Positions 1 through 6,376 of a stretch of 7,247 nucleotides of DNA are shown here, one piece after another. Source of the stretch: JAFGTE01 sp043800105 (GTDB lineage: Bacteria > Patescibacteriota > Gracilibacteria > UM-FILTER-43-11); the NCBI GenBank assembly GCA_043800105.1, contig JAZDNJ010000102.1, forward strand, positions 1-7,247, given 5' to 3'. Below the pieces are notes generated by a model. It saw nothing but the letters and a program-made list of their open reading frames with translations, had not been told where the DNA came from and ran no database searches. Each line of letters starts with the position of its first letter. Position 1 is the stretch's first letter. A program made the translations under genes and the position numbers.

Positions 1-207
1 CACCAGACCGAATTGCGCGACGATCAGCAGAATAGTAAGACCCGAATGAGTCATCAGGTAATTGATGAACACTTCAGAACCGGCTACATACCAGGCTACC
101 GCAGTCGTGATCCCCAACGCCACCGTCATCCATTTGTAGACCGCCGCAAAGTACTGGCTGATGGCGATTTCGGGGGAAAGCGCATGTGTTTTAACTTGTG
201 GTTCCAT
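1..207 (-). CDS. Bax inhibitor-1 (BI-1/YccA-like) family membrane protein, N-terminal part
   Basis: Reading leftward from the ATG at 205-207, the frame stays open for 69 codons to the window edge, so only the N-terminus is present. A soluble stretch of about 20 residues is followed by VYKWM (residues 23-27). A hydrophobic segment comes next (about 27-43, with LGITTAVAWYV), then a short polar loop, and a second hydrophobic segment begins near residue 56 and ends in AQFGLV at the edge. This order (aromatic-rich VYxWM, LGITxxVA helix, AQxGLV in helix 2) is what the N-terminus of bacterial BI-1/YccA/YbhL proteins looks like. The family comprises six- or seven-helix inner-membrane proteins, some shown to be pH-sensitive calcium leak channels; their role in bacteria is poorly defined. 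The start has no clear Shine-Dalgarno, only an A-rich leader (AAAAGAATC before ATG). A TATAAT box lies 26 nt upstream. The gene is divergent from the tRNA. Family assignment is fairly secure; the exact function is unknown. Confidence 0.8.
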   Translation of the reverse strand, partial: MEPQVKTHALSPEIAISQYFAAVYKWMTVALGITTAVAWYVAGSEVFINYLMTHSGLTILLIVAQFGLV

Positions 208-233
208 GATTCTTTTAATTAAGTGTGGCTTTT

Positions 234-261
234 ATTATAGTGAAAAACCCGAAAAAATAAA
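234..261 (-). promoter_or_regulatory. Probable promoter of the BI-1 family gene
   Basis: On the minus strand there is a perfect TATAAT -10 box (234-239). Its start would lie near 227, giving a leader of about 20 nt before the ATG at 207. The best -35 at a 16-bp spacing is TTTATT (256-261), a weak match, so the call rests mainly on the -10 box and its distance from the gene. Confidence 0.45.
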
Positions 262-273
262 GTCATCGGGTTT
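245..273. repeat. Perfect 8-bp inverted repeat between divergent promoters
   Basis: AAACCCGA (245-252) and TCGGGTTT (266-273) are exact reverse complements separated by an AT-rich 13-nt spacer. The dyad overlaps the -35 side of the BI-1 promoter and ends 4 bp before the -35 box of the tRNA promoter. It could be an operator or a minor transcript hairpin. As a minus-strand RNA it would be followed by only about five U residues, so it is a poor terminator. Confidence 0.45.
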
Positions 274-277
274 ATAA

Positions 278-305
278 TTGACTTTTTCCCTTTGCACCTT
301 AAAAT
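278..305 (+). promoter_or_regulatory. Promoter of tRNA-Glu
   Basis: TTGACT (278-283) and TAAAAT (300-305) are each one mismatch from the sigma70 consensus and are 16 bp apart. The predicted transcription start (about 312) is some 9 nt before the mature tRNA 5' end, a usual length for a short pre-tRNA leader. Confidence 0.7.
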
Positions 306-320
306 AATCTTGCTGTCCAA

Positions 321-395
321 GGGGCCATCGTCTAGGGGTTAGGACATCGGATTTTCATTCCGACAACCGGGGTTCGAGTCCCCGTGGCCCTACCA
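321..395 (+). tRNA. tRNA-Glu (anticodon UUC)
   Basis: A complete 75-nt cloverleaf can be folded by eye. The acceptor stem is GGGGCCA with TGGCCCT, closed by a G1-U72 wobble pair. The D arm contains GTCTAGGGGTTAGGAC. The anticodon stem TCGGA/TCCGA holds the loop TTTTCAT, giving anticodon TTC (reads GAA/GAG). A 4-nt variable region (CAAC) follows, as in other bacterial tRNA-Glu. The T stem is CGGGG/CCCCG with loop TTCGAGT, then discriminator A and a genomically encoded CCA (393-395). It stands alone, with its own promoter just upstream. Besides translation, charged tRNA-Glu is the substrate for 5-aminolevulinate synthesis in bacteria using the C5 pathway; nothing here shows whether this organism does. 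Confidence 0.97.
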
Positions 396-415
396 TTCAC
401 TTCATGTTATTTCTC

Positions 416-445
416 TTGAGCCACAGAAATGCTGAGTGTTACTAT
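416..445 (+). promoter_or_regulatory. Possible purL-purQ promoter (extended -10)
   Basis: TTGAGC (416-421) and TACTAT (440-445) are 18 bp apart. The -10 box is preceded by TGT (437-439), giving an extended -10 arrangement (TGnTACTAT). The predicted start is near 452, about 24 nt before the purL ATG. Each box matches consensus at four of six positions, so this is a moderate call. Confidence 0.4.
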
Positions 446-461
446 AAGGGTGCCCTTTTTT
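446..461 (+). terminator. Weak terminator-like hairpin after tRNA-Glu
   Basis: AAGG (446-449) can pair with CCTT (454-457) around a GTGC loop, with the U tract continuing to 461 (six T in 456-461). It lies 50 nt after the tRNA end and could terminate its transcript. The stem is only four to five base pairs, and the element also overlaps the predicted purL transcription start, so it may simply be initially transcribed sequence. Confidence 0.3.
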
Positions 462-475
462 AATTATTCCATGCT

Positions 476-3451
476 ATGAGCGCCTTCCGGCTTGAAGTCA
501 GAAACACAGTAAAAGATAATCGGGCTGCCACCCGGTTAAGCCGGCTGAAGTCGGACGGGTACAAGGTGAAAGCGGTGGTAACGGCGGATATTTATACGGT
601 CAACAAGCGGTTCAGCGCGGAGGAAAAAGAGAGGATAGGCAAGATGCTGACCAACCCGATTTTTGAAGGCTATGCGGTGGATAAACTGACGCCGCCGAAG
701 GATTTTGACTTTGCGATTGAAACGGGTTATATGCCGGGGGTGACGGATAATGTGGGCCATACCGCCCGCGAAAGCATTGAAGACCTTTTGGATGTAGAAT
801 TTAAGGTGCCGGAAGAAAATGTGCATAGTTCCCATATCACTTACCTGCAAGGCGCCCTGAGCCGTGAGCAGGCTTACCGGATTGCCGGGTCGCTTGTGAA
901 TCCGCTGATCCAGCGCATCAGCATCAAATCGAAAGAGGAATTTGAAAAGGATGGCGGCATGGATCTGGTGATTCCGAAAGTGACTATAAGTGAAAAACCC
1001 AAAGCTGACGACGTGGAGCTGGAGATCAGCGACGGAGAGCTGGAGAAGCTGGGGAAGCTGGGTATTTTGGATGAGGACGGCACGCGCCGCGGGCCATTGG
1101 CTTTAAGGCTGGGTTATTTAAAGGTGATCCGCGATTACTTCCGGCGCGAAGGGCACAAACCCAAGGACGTCGAAATCGAATCCATCGCCCAGACCTGGTC
1201 GGAACACTGCAAACACACCATTTTTCGCGATCCCATCGACGAAATCGAAGACGGAATTTATAAACACTATATCAAAGCGGCCACGAATAAGATCAGAAAG
1301 GATAAGGGCGACAAGGATTTTTGTGTATCGGTTTTTACCGATAATTCGGGCGGCATAGAATTTAATAAAGATTTTATTATTACCGACAAGGCCGAGACGC
1401 ATAACAGTCCTTCAGCCCTCGACCCTTTTGGCGGGGCGATCACCGGTATTGTGGGTGTAAACCGCGACACGCTGGGATTCGGTATGGGCGCGAAACCGAT
1501 TATTAACCGATACGGTTATTGTTTCGGAAATCCGCAAGACGAAACGCCGCTATACCGCCAGAAAGGCATGAAGAATCCGGCTCTGCTACCAAGGCAGATT
1601 ATGGACGGGGTGGTAGCAGGGGTGAATGCCGGCGGCAATCAGTCTGGAATTCCGGCTCCGCAGGGCTGGGCTTATTTTGAAGACCGTTACCGCGGAAAAC
1701 CCCTGGTGTTTGTGGGAACCATTGGCCTGATTCCCAAAGAAATCAACGGAAAACCCAGCTGGAAGAAAACGGCGAAGGCGGGTGATAAGATTGTGAATAT
1801 CGGCGGCTTTGTGGGCCTCGATGGCGTGCACGGCGCGACTTTTTCATCTGAAGCGCTCGATACAGGAAGCCCTGTTACGGCTGTGCAGATCGGCGACCCG
1901 ATTACCCAGAAAAAACTCAGCGACGCCATTGCCAAAGAAGCCAGGGATTTGGGACTTTACAACAGTATTACCGACAACGGTGCCGGCGGAATTTCCTGTT
2001 CCGTGGCCGAGATGGCCCGCGATATGCGCCTGCCTGCCGGTGGGCAGGGGGGCTGCGAAGTCGAACTGGAAAAGGTAAAAACCAAGTACGCGAACCTTGC
2101 TCCCTGGCAGATCTGGATTTCCGAGTCGCAGGAGCGCATGACACTTTCGGTTCCGGAATCCAAACTGGATCAGTTTATGGATTTAATGAAGCGGCGGGGT
2201 GTTGAGGCTTACGTGATCGGAACGTTTACGGATAGCGGAAGATGCAAAGTCACGTATCACAGCGAAATGGTGATGGATATTGAGATGGACTTTCTGCACG
2301 AAGGCCTGCCATCGGAAAAACAACGCAGTACTTACACCCGCCCAAAGAACGAAGAACCGCATTTTACCTGCCCCGAAAAACTCAATGATGTGATGCAGAA
2401 GATGCTTTCGCGGAACAATCTGTGCAGTTATGAATTTATTTCGGTTCAGTACGACCACGAAGTGCAGGCGGGTTCCTGCATAAAACCGCTGCATGGAAAG
2501 GGACGGGTGAACGGGCCGGCCACGGTAACGGCGCCGCTTTTAGGCCAGCGCCGCGGCATTGTCGCCTCGCAGGGAATTAACCCAAGATATAGCGATATCG
2601 ACACCTACCATATGGCCGCCTCCGCGGTTGACACCGCCATTCGTAACGCGGTTTCTGTGGGGGGTAATGTGGACCACATGGCCCTGATGGACAACTTCTG
2701 CTGGTGTTCCAGCAACGAAGCCGAACGGCTTGGGCAGCTCAAAGAAGCCGCCCGTGCCTGCTATGAGGTCACCGTGGCTATGGGCACGCCTTTTATTTCC
2801 GGAAAGGATTCCATGTTCAATGATTTCAGCGGATTTGATGAAAAAGGCGACCCTATCAAAATCTCCGTGCCGCCGACCCTGCTGGTATCATCCATCAGCG
2901 TGATACCCGACGTGAACCACTGCCAGACCATGGACTTAAAGATGCCGGGTGATCTGATTTACGTGATCGGCGAAACCAAAAATGAACTGGGCGGGAGCGA
3001 GTACTTTCATATGCACGGAGCTATTGGCAACAGCGTGCCGATGGTGGATACAGGTGTGGCGCTTGACCGCTACCGGCGATTTTATCAGGCGGTTCAACTA
3101 GACTTGATGTCGGCTACGGCCAGCATGAGCCTGGGCGGGCTGGGAATCACTTTAGCCAAAATGGCTATCGGCGGAGGGTTTGGAATTGAAGTTGATTTAC
3201 GGGATGTTCCTGCCGAAGGTGTGGAGCGTGACGACTTTCTGCTTTTCTCGGAATCGCAGAGCCGGTTTGTGGTGACGGTCGACTCCAAAAAGCGGGCAGA
3301 GTTTGAAGCGCTGATGCCTGACGCTAAGCTGATCGGCCAGGTACGTGCCGACCAGCGAGTGCTGATGACCGGTCTTGGCGGCGAATTCGTGCTGGATACA
3401 CAAATCGGAAACCTTGAAAGAGCTTATAAAAAAACTTTTAAAGATTACTAA
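476..3451 (+). CDS. purL: Phosphoribosylformylglycinamidine synthase, PurS-PurL fusion (FGAM synthase large subunit)
   Basis: Catalyses ATP-dependent amidation of FGAR to FGAM, step 4 of IMP synthesis in the cytosol, using ammonia supplied by PurQ. Domains in order: a PurS-like N-terminal region (about 4-155); a linker domain (about 185-240); the first synthase half, with QTWSEHCKH (239-247) and ETHNSPSALDPFGG (307-320); and the second half, with GRVNGPATVTAPL (676-688), DNFCWCSSNE (739-748), FISGKDSMFNDF (773-784) and LGGSEYF (838-844), ending at 991. The protein is longer than small PurL (about 740 aa) and shorter than the proteobacterial three-domain enzyme (about 1300 aa): it is a PurSL form lacking the glutaminase, which is encoded next by purQ. 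Many PurL proteins read ETHNHP; here Ser311 replaces that second His, which from memory is usual in this clade. ATG 476 is the first start after an in-frame TAA at 461-463. No Shine-Dalgarno precedes it. An overlapping ATG at 471 runs straight into TGA and is not a gene. Confidence 0.96.
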   Translation: MSAFRLEVRNTVKDNRAATRLSRLKSDGYKVKAVVTADIYTVNKRFSAEEKERIGKMLTNPIFEGYAVDKLTPPKDFDFAIETGYMPGVTDNVGHTARESIEDLLDVEFKVPEENVHSSHITYLQGALSREQAYRIAGSLVNPLIQRISIKSKEEFEKDGGMDLVIPKVTISEKPKADDVELEISDGELEKLGKLGILDEDGTRRGPLALRLGYLKVIRDYFRREGHKPKDVEIESIAQTWSEHCKHTIFRDPIDEIEDGIYKHYIKAATNKIRKDKGDKDFCVSVFTDNSGGIEFNKDFIITDKAETHNSPSALDPFGGAITGIVGVNRDTLGFGMGAKPIINRYGYCFGNPQDETPLYRQKGMKNPALLPRQIMDGVVAGVNAGGNQSGIPAPQGWAYFEDRYRGKPLVFVGTIGLIPKEINGKPSWKKTAKAGDKIVNIGGFVGLDGVHGATFSSEALDTGSPVTAVQIGDPITQKKLSDAIAKEARDLGLYNSITDNGAGGISCSVAEMARDMRLPAGGQGGCEVELEKVKTKYANLAPWQIWISESQERMTLSVPESKLDQFMDLMKRRGVEAYVIGTFTDSGRCKVTYHSEMVMDIEMDFLHEGLPSEKQRSTYTRPKNEEPHFTCPEKLNDVMQKMLSRNNLCSYEFISVQYDHEVQAGSCIKPLHGKGRVNGPATVTAPLLGQRRGIVASQGINPRYSDIDTYHMAASAVDTAIRNAVSVGGNVDHMALMDNFCWCSSNEAERLGQLKEAARACYEVTVAMGTPFISGKDSMFNDFSGFDEKGDPIKISVPPTLLVSSISVIPDVNHCQTMDLKMPGDLIYVIGETKNELGGSEYFHMHGAIGNSVPMVDTGVALDRYRRFYQAVQLDLMSATASMSLGGLGITLAKMAIGGGFGIEVDLRDVPAEGVERDDFLLFSESQSRFVVTVDSKKRAEFEALMPDAKLIGQVRADQRVLMTGLGGEFVLDTQIGNLERAYKKTFKDY

Positions 3452-4258
3452 ATGGCCAAACCAAACGCTCTTATCCTCAGCGGCTACGGAATCAACTGTG
3501 AAGAAGAGATGGCTTACGCATTCGAAAAGTTCGGTGCCAGATCCGACATTGTTCATATCAACGACCTGATCGACTGCCGGAAAAAATTCGATGATTACCA
3601 GATCCTCGGCATTCCGGGGGGCTTTTCATATGGTGATGACACCGGCGCCGGAAAAGCGTTTGCCAACCGTGTGGCCAATAATCTGCGGGAAGAAATTCTG
3701 CAATTCGTGCAACAAGATAAACTGGTCATTGGAATCTGTAATGGCTTTCAGGTGGTGACAGCCCTGGGCCTTGCGCCAGCGCTGGATGAAAAATACGGCG
3801 AGCGTCAGAGCGGCCTGATGGCAAACGAAAACAATCGCTACACCTGCCGCTGGGTGCATATGAAAACGGAATCCAAAAAATGCGTGTGGACGAAAGGAAT
3901 TAAAAAACTTTTTGTTCCGATTGCGCACGGGGAAGGAAATTTTTATATGCCGGAAAAAGAATTGAAACAATTACAGAAGCAGGATCAGGTCGTGTTTACC
4001 TACACCAAAGAAGACGGCTCGCCGGCTAAAGGGCAGTACCCCTACAATCCGAACGGCGCCATTCTGGATATTGCTGGAATCTGCGATGAATCGGGCCGGG
4101 TACTAGGGCTGATGCCCCACCCCGAAAGACACTTGTTCTTCCACAACCGCCCTGATTTCACTCTGCTCAAAGAAAAATATTTACGGGAAAATAAGTCGCT
4201 TCCCGAAGAAGGTGAAGGCGGAAAATTGTTTAAGAATGCTGTGGAGTATTTTGCTTAG
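3452..4258 (+). CDS. purQ: Phosphoribosylformylglycinamidine synthase, glutamine amidotransferase subunit PurQ
   Basis: Class I glutaminase subunit that hydrolyses glutamine and passes ammonia to PurL for FGAM formation. The triad is visible: nucleophile Cys96 in GICNGFQ (94-100), and His223 and Glu225 in MPHPERH (221-227). Other conserved pieces are PGGFSYGDD (55-63), NENNRYTCRWV (125-135) and AHGEGNFY (158-165). At 268 aa it is longer than classical stand-alone PurQ (about 225-230 aa) and resembles the C-terminal PurQ domain of fused large PurL, fitting its pairing with a PurSL protein. The ATG follows the purL TAA with no base between, and no Shine-Dalgarno is visible, so it is probably translated by coupling to purL, which would keep the subunits balanced. 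Its TAG overlaps the end of the convergent gene. The product is complete. Confidence 0.96.
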   Translation: MAKPNALILSGYGINCEEEMAYAFEKFGARSDIVHINDLIDCRKKFDDYQILGIPGGFSYGDDTGAGKAFANRVANNLREEILQFVQQDKLVIGICNGFQVVTALGLAPALDEKYGERQSGLMANENNRYTCRWVHMKTESKKCVWTKGIKKLFVPIAHGEGNFYMPEKELKQLQKQDQVVFTYTKEDGSPAKGQYPYNPNGAILDIAGICDESGRVLGLMPHPERHLFFHNRPDFTLLKEKYLRENKSLPEEGEGGKLFKNAVEYFA

Positions 4259-4617
4259 TAGCCGATTGCTTTCCGTTGTTCCTCCGCAGGAGCCATGATA
4301 ATTTCAATTTTATTTTTTGATCCGACAGTTATAGCCCGAAGCCCCCGCGTTTCAAGCGCGTCAGTGAGCGCGTCACGTACTCGTTTAGCATGTTCAGCCG
4401 GCACGCGAAACTCCTGAATTGATCTGTCTGTGTTGCCGGTTAACAGATTAATTTGTCCATTCGGGTCGGCAATCGGCACACCCAAAGTTGCCAGCGCCAT
4501 TTTAATATCAGCTTCAATTTTGGATCTCAGCTGAGCATTCATATCCACGCCAAAAACAATTTCCGCCATATCAGCCCTTTCTTCCGGCCTATTTGCACCT
4601 CGACGTTTCGCATTCAT
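4255..4617 (-). CDS. Hypothetical protein, small, unrecognised
   Basis: I do not recognise a family. The chosen product is 120 aa, beginning with a basic/polar stretch (about 1-16), then a likely beta strand (EIVFGVD), an amphipathic helix (about residues 27-42), a strand (INLLTGN), a second mixed helix (about residues 69-85) and a final strand pair (LRAITVG, KIEIIMAP). It has no signal peptide or membrane segment, so it is probably a cytosolic alpha/beta protein. The frame opens at 4659, but that ATG and the strong promoter at 4644-4672 overlap, so it cannot be the start. ATG 4638 would be essentially leaderless. ATG 4617 gives the same promoter-to-start distance as the other genes (26 nt from the -10 box) and is preferred. 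ATG 4569 (starting MAEIVFG), preceded by AAAGGG, is a reasonable alternative giving 104 aa. The stop overlaps the purQ stop tail to tail. The well-matched promoter and protein-like composition support a real gene. Confidence 0.62.
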   Translation of the reverse strand: MNAKRRGANRPEERADMAEIVFGVDMNAQLRSKIEADIKMALATLGVPIADPNGQINLLTGNTDRSIQEFRVPAEHAKRVRDALTDALETRGLRAITVGSKNKIEIIMAPAEEQRKAIGY

Positions 4618-4643
4618 GCGGTTGGGAATATAATTCATGTGTA

Positions 4644-4672
4644 ATGATACCATATTCATTTTTAACTGTAAA
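4644..4672 (-). promoter_or_regulatory. Promoter of the hypothetical gene
   Basis: On the minus strand, TTTACA (4667-4672) and TATCAT (4644-4649) are each one mismatch from the sigma70 consensus, at the optimal 17-bp spacing. The predicted start is near 4637, about 20 nt before ATG 4617. Confidence 0.65.
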
Positions 4673-4708
4673 GTACAAAGCTCCGCGACAATCCTACCTC
4701 AAAAATAT

Positions 4709-4752
4709 AACATTGATGGAACAATGCTCCAGCAATGCCGGATCAATGTTGC
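4709..4752. repeat. Four 11-bp units carrying CAWTG, possible regulator-binding array
   Basis: Four consecutive 11-mers begin at 4709, 4720, 4731 and 4742. All share A at position 1, CA at positions 3-4 and TG at positions 6-7. The pentamers are CATTG (4711), CAATG (4722), CAATG (4733) and CAATG (4744), exactly 11 bp apart. The outermost units also form a perfect 9-bp dyad, AACATTGAT (4709-4717) and ATCAATGTT (4742-4750). The array sits midway between the two predicted divergent transcription starts (about 4637 and 4825). One helical turn per unit suggests protein binding on one DNA face. A long-loop RNA hairpin is the alternative. Confidence 0.5.
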
Positions 4753-4788
4753 CGAAAAGAAGTATGCACGGGTAATAAGCAAAATTGT

Positions 4789-4818
4789 TTGATGGGTAAG
4801 GTCGAAGTCCGCTATACT
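4789..4818 (+). promoter_or_regulatory. Promoter of purH
   Basis: TTGATG (4789-4794) and TATACT (4813-4818) are 18 bp apart, with four and five matches to consensus. The predicted start is near 4825, leaving a leader of about 22 nt that contains no G. No purine riboswitch would fit in that leader. Confidence 0.6.
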
Positions 4819-4846
4819 GGCTTTACTAACCTAATAAATCCCCATC

Positions 4847-6367
4847 ATGATCGAACGAGCGCTGATTTCCGTTTCGGATAAGGCCGATATTACCGATTTC
4901 GCCAAAAAACTGGCTGACAAAGGCGTTGAAATTCTGTCGACCGGTGGCACGGCGAAGTTATTGCGGGAAAAAGGCGTGGAAGTGAAAGATGTAAGCGAAT
5001 ATACGGGCTTTCCCGAGATGATGGATGGACGGGTAAAAACCCTGCACCCCAAAATTCACGGCGGACTTCTGGCGCTTCGCGGGAATAAGGAACATATGAA
5101 GGCGGCAAAAGAAAACGGTATCGAAATGATCGATCTGGTGGTGGTGAATCTTTACCCCTTTGAGGTGACAATTAAAAAGGATGAAGTTACTGAACCGGAG
5201 GCCATCGAGCAGATCGACATCGGCGGGCCCAGCATGCTGAGGAGCGCGGCCAAGAACTTTCAGTCTGTCACCGTTGTCACCGATCCGGCGGATTATAAAG
5301 CGGTGGGCGCGGAGATCGAGAAGAATGGCGATACGAGTGCGGAAACTCGCAGGCGGCTGGCTGAAAAAGTCTTTGAACTGACAGCGCGTTACGACGCCAT
5401 GATCGTCGGCTACCTTTCCGGCGACAAGGTCGACGGTTTTATGGTGAAGAAGGTTCAGGATCTCAGATACGGCGAAAATCCGCATCAGAAAGCCGCTTTT
5501 TATGCAGATATTCCGGGCCACAAAGAAGCCAGCCTGGTGAACGCCGAACAACTTCAGGGTAAAGAACTTTCCTACAATAACATCATGGACGCGGACGGGG
5601 CGCTGAGCCTGGTACGGGAATTCAGTGAACCGACGGTGGCCTTTATCAAACACGCCAACCCCTGCGGTATCGCTTCGGCAAAAAAGATTGATGAAGCCTA
5701 TAAACTCGCTTACGAAACCGATCCTAAATCGGCGTTTGGCGGAATTATCGCTTTCAACCGGGCCGTGACGAAAAAGATTGCCGAAGAAATTGTCAGCAAA
5801 TTTTTTGAAGTGGTTCTGGCGCCGGGTTACGAAAAGGATGTCCCGGAGATCTTTGGGGCGAAACAGAATCTCAGGGTGCTGAAACTGCCTGAAGTTAAAC
5901 CGGAACCGCCTGCCAGAACTTACCGCAAAGTGTCTGGCGGGGTGCTTATTCAGGATCTGGACACCGCGCGCGTCACGGAAGCTGATCTAAAAGTGGTGAC
6001 CAAACGAAAGCCGACGACGGAAGAAATGCGAGATCTGCTCTTTGCCTGGCATGTGGTCAAACACGTAAAGAGTAATGCTATTGTTCTGGCCAAAAACGGA
6101 GCTACCATGGGTATCGGGGCGGGGCAGATGAGCAGGGTGGATGCCGTGGAACTGTCGATCAAAAAAGCGGAAGGCCGTGAAACCGGAAGCGTGCTGGCCA
6201 GCGACGCCTTCTTCCCTTTCCCCGACAGTGTGGAAACCGCCGCCAGACATAAAATTACCGCTATCATCCAGCCGGGCGGGTCGATTAAAGATGCAGACGT
6301 GATCGCGGCGGCCGACGCCCTCGACATTGCCATGGTATTTACCGGAAAACGAGCCTTTTTACACTAA
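4847..6367 (+). CDS. purH: Bifunctional AICAR formyltransferase / IMP cyclohydrolase
   Basis: Cytosolic enzyme for the last two steps of de novo purine synthesis: formylation of AICAR with 10-formyl-THF, then ring closure of FAICAR to IMP. The N-terminal methylglyoxal-synthase-like cyclohydrolase domain shows STGGTAK (31-37), DGRVKTLHPKIHGG (60-73), NLYPF (101-105) and DIGGPSMLRSAAKN (124-137). The transformylase domain shows LRYGENPHQ (206-214), the catalytic Lys268-His269 pair in FIKHANPCG (266-274), SAFGGIIAFNR (295-305), SNAIV (409-413), GIGAGQMSRVD (422-432) and ASDAFFPFPDS (451-461). Length (506 aa) is normal and the product is complete; the end reads TGKRAFLH where many homologues have TGxRHFxH. 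ATG 4847 is chosen because it gives the conserved start (IERALISVSDK) and lies 28 nt after the -10 box; no Shine-Dalgarno precedes it. It is its own transcription unit, divergent from the hypothetical gene and convergent with the DUF4256 gene. Confidence 0.97.
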   Translation: MIERALISVSDKADITDFAKKLADKGVEILSTGGTAKLLREKGVEVKDVSEYTGFPEMMDGRVKTLHPKIHGGLLALRGNKEHMKAAKENGIEMIDLVVVNLYPFEVTIKKDEVTEPEAIEQIDIGGPSMLRSAAKNFQSVTVVTDPADYKAVGAEIEKNGDTSAETRRRLAEKVFELTARYDAMIVGYLSGDKVDGFMVKKVQDLRYGENPHQKAAFYADIPGHKEASLVNAEQLQGKELSYNNIMDADGALSLVREFSEPTVAFIKHANPCGIASAKKIDEAYKLAYETDPKSAFGGIIAFNRAVTKKIAEEIVSKFFEVVLAPGYEKDVPEIFGAKQNLRVLKLPEVKPEPPARTYRKVSGGVLIQDLDTARVTEADLKVVTKRKPTTEEMRDLLFAWHVVKHVKSNAIVLAKNGATMGIGAGQMSRVDAVELSIKKAEGRETGSVLASDAFFPFPDSVETAARHKITAIIQPGGSIKDADVIAAADALDIAMVFTGKRAFLH

Positions 6368-6376
6368 TGGTGCCGG

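Noticed and set aside
13..222. 69-codon plus-strand frame at the left edge
   Set aside because: It is antisense to the BI-1 family gene, whose minus-strand translation shows clear membrane helices and family motifs.
396..475. Possible purine riboswitch or PurR box upstream of purL
   Set aside because: The spacer between tRNA-Glu and purL is only 80 bases, the predicted leader is about 24 nt, and no aptamer-like stems or PurR-like palindrome are visible.
321..475. tRNA-Glu as an integration site (attB) with a mobile element
   Set aside because: No integrase, no repeat of the tRNA 3' end elsewhere in the window, and the DNA downstream is a housekeeping purine gene.
4958..5653. 231-codon open frame on the minus strand inside purH
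   Set aside because: It lies antisense to the well-supported purH frame, has a biased His/Phe/Arg-rich composition typical of a shadow frame, and has no promoter or family resemblance.
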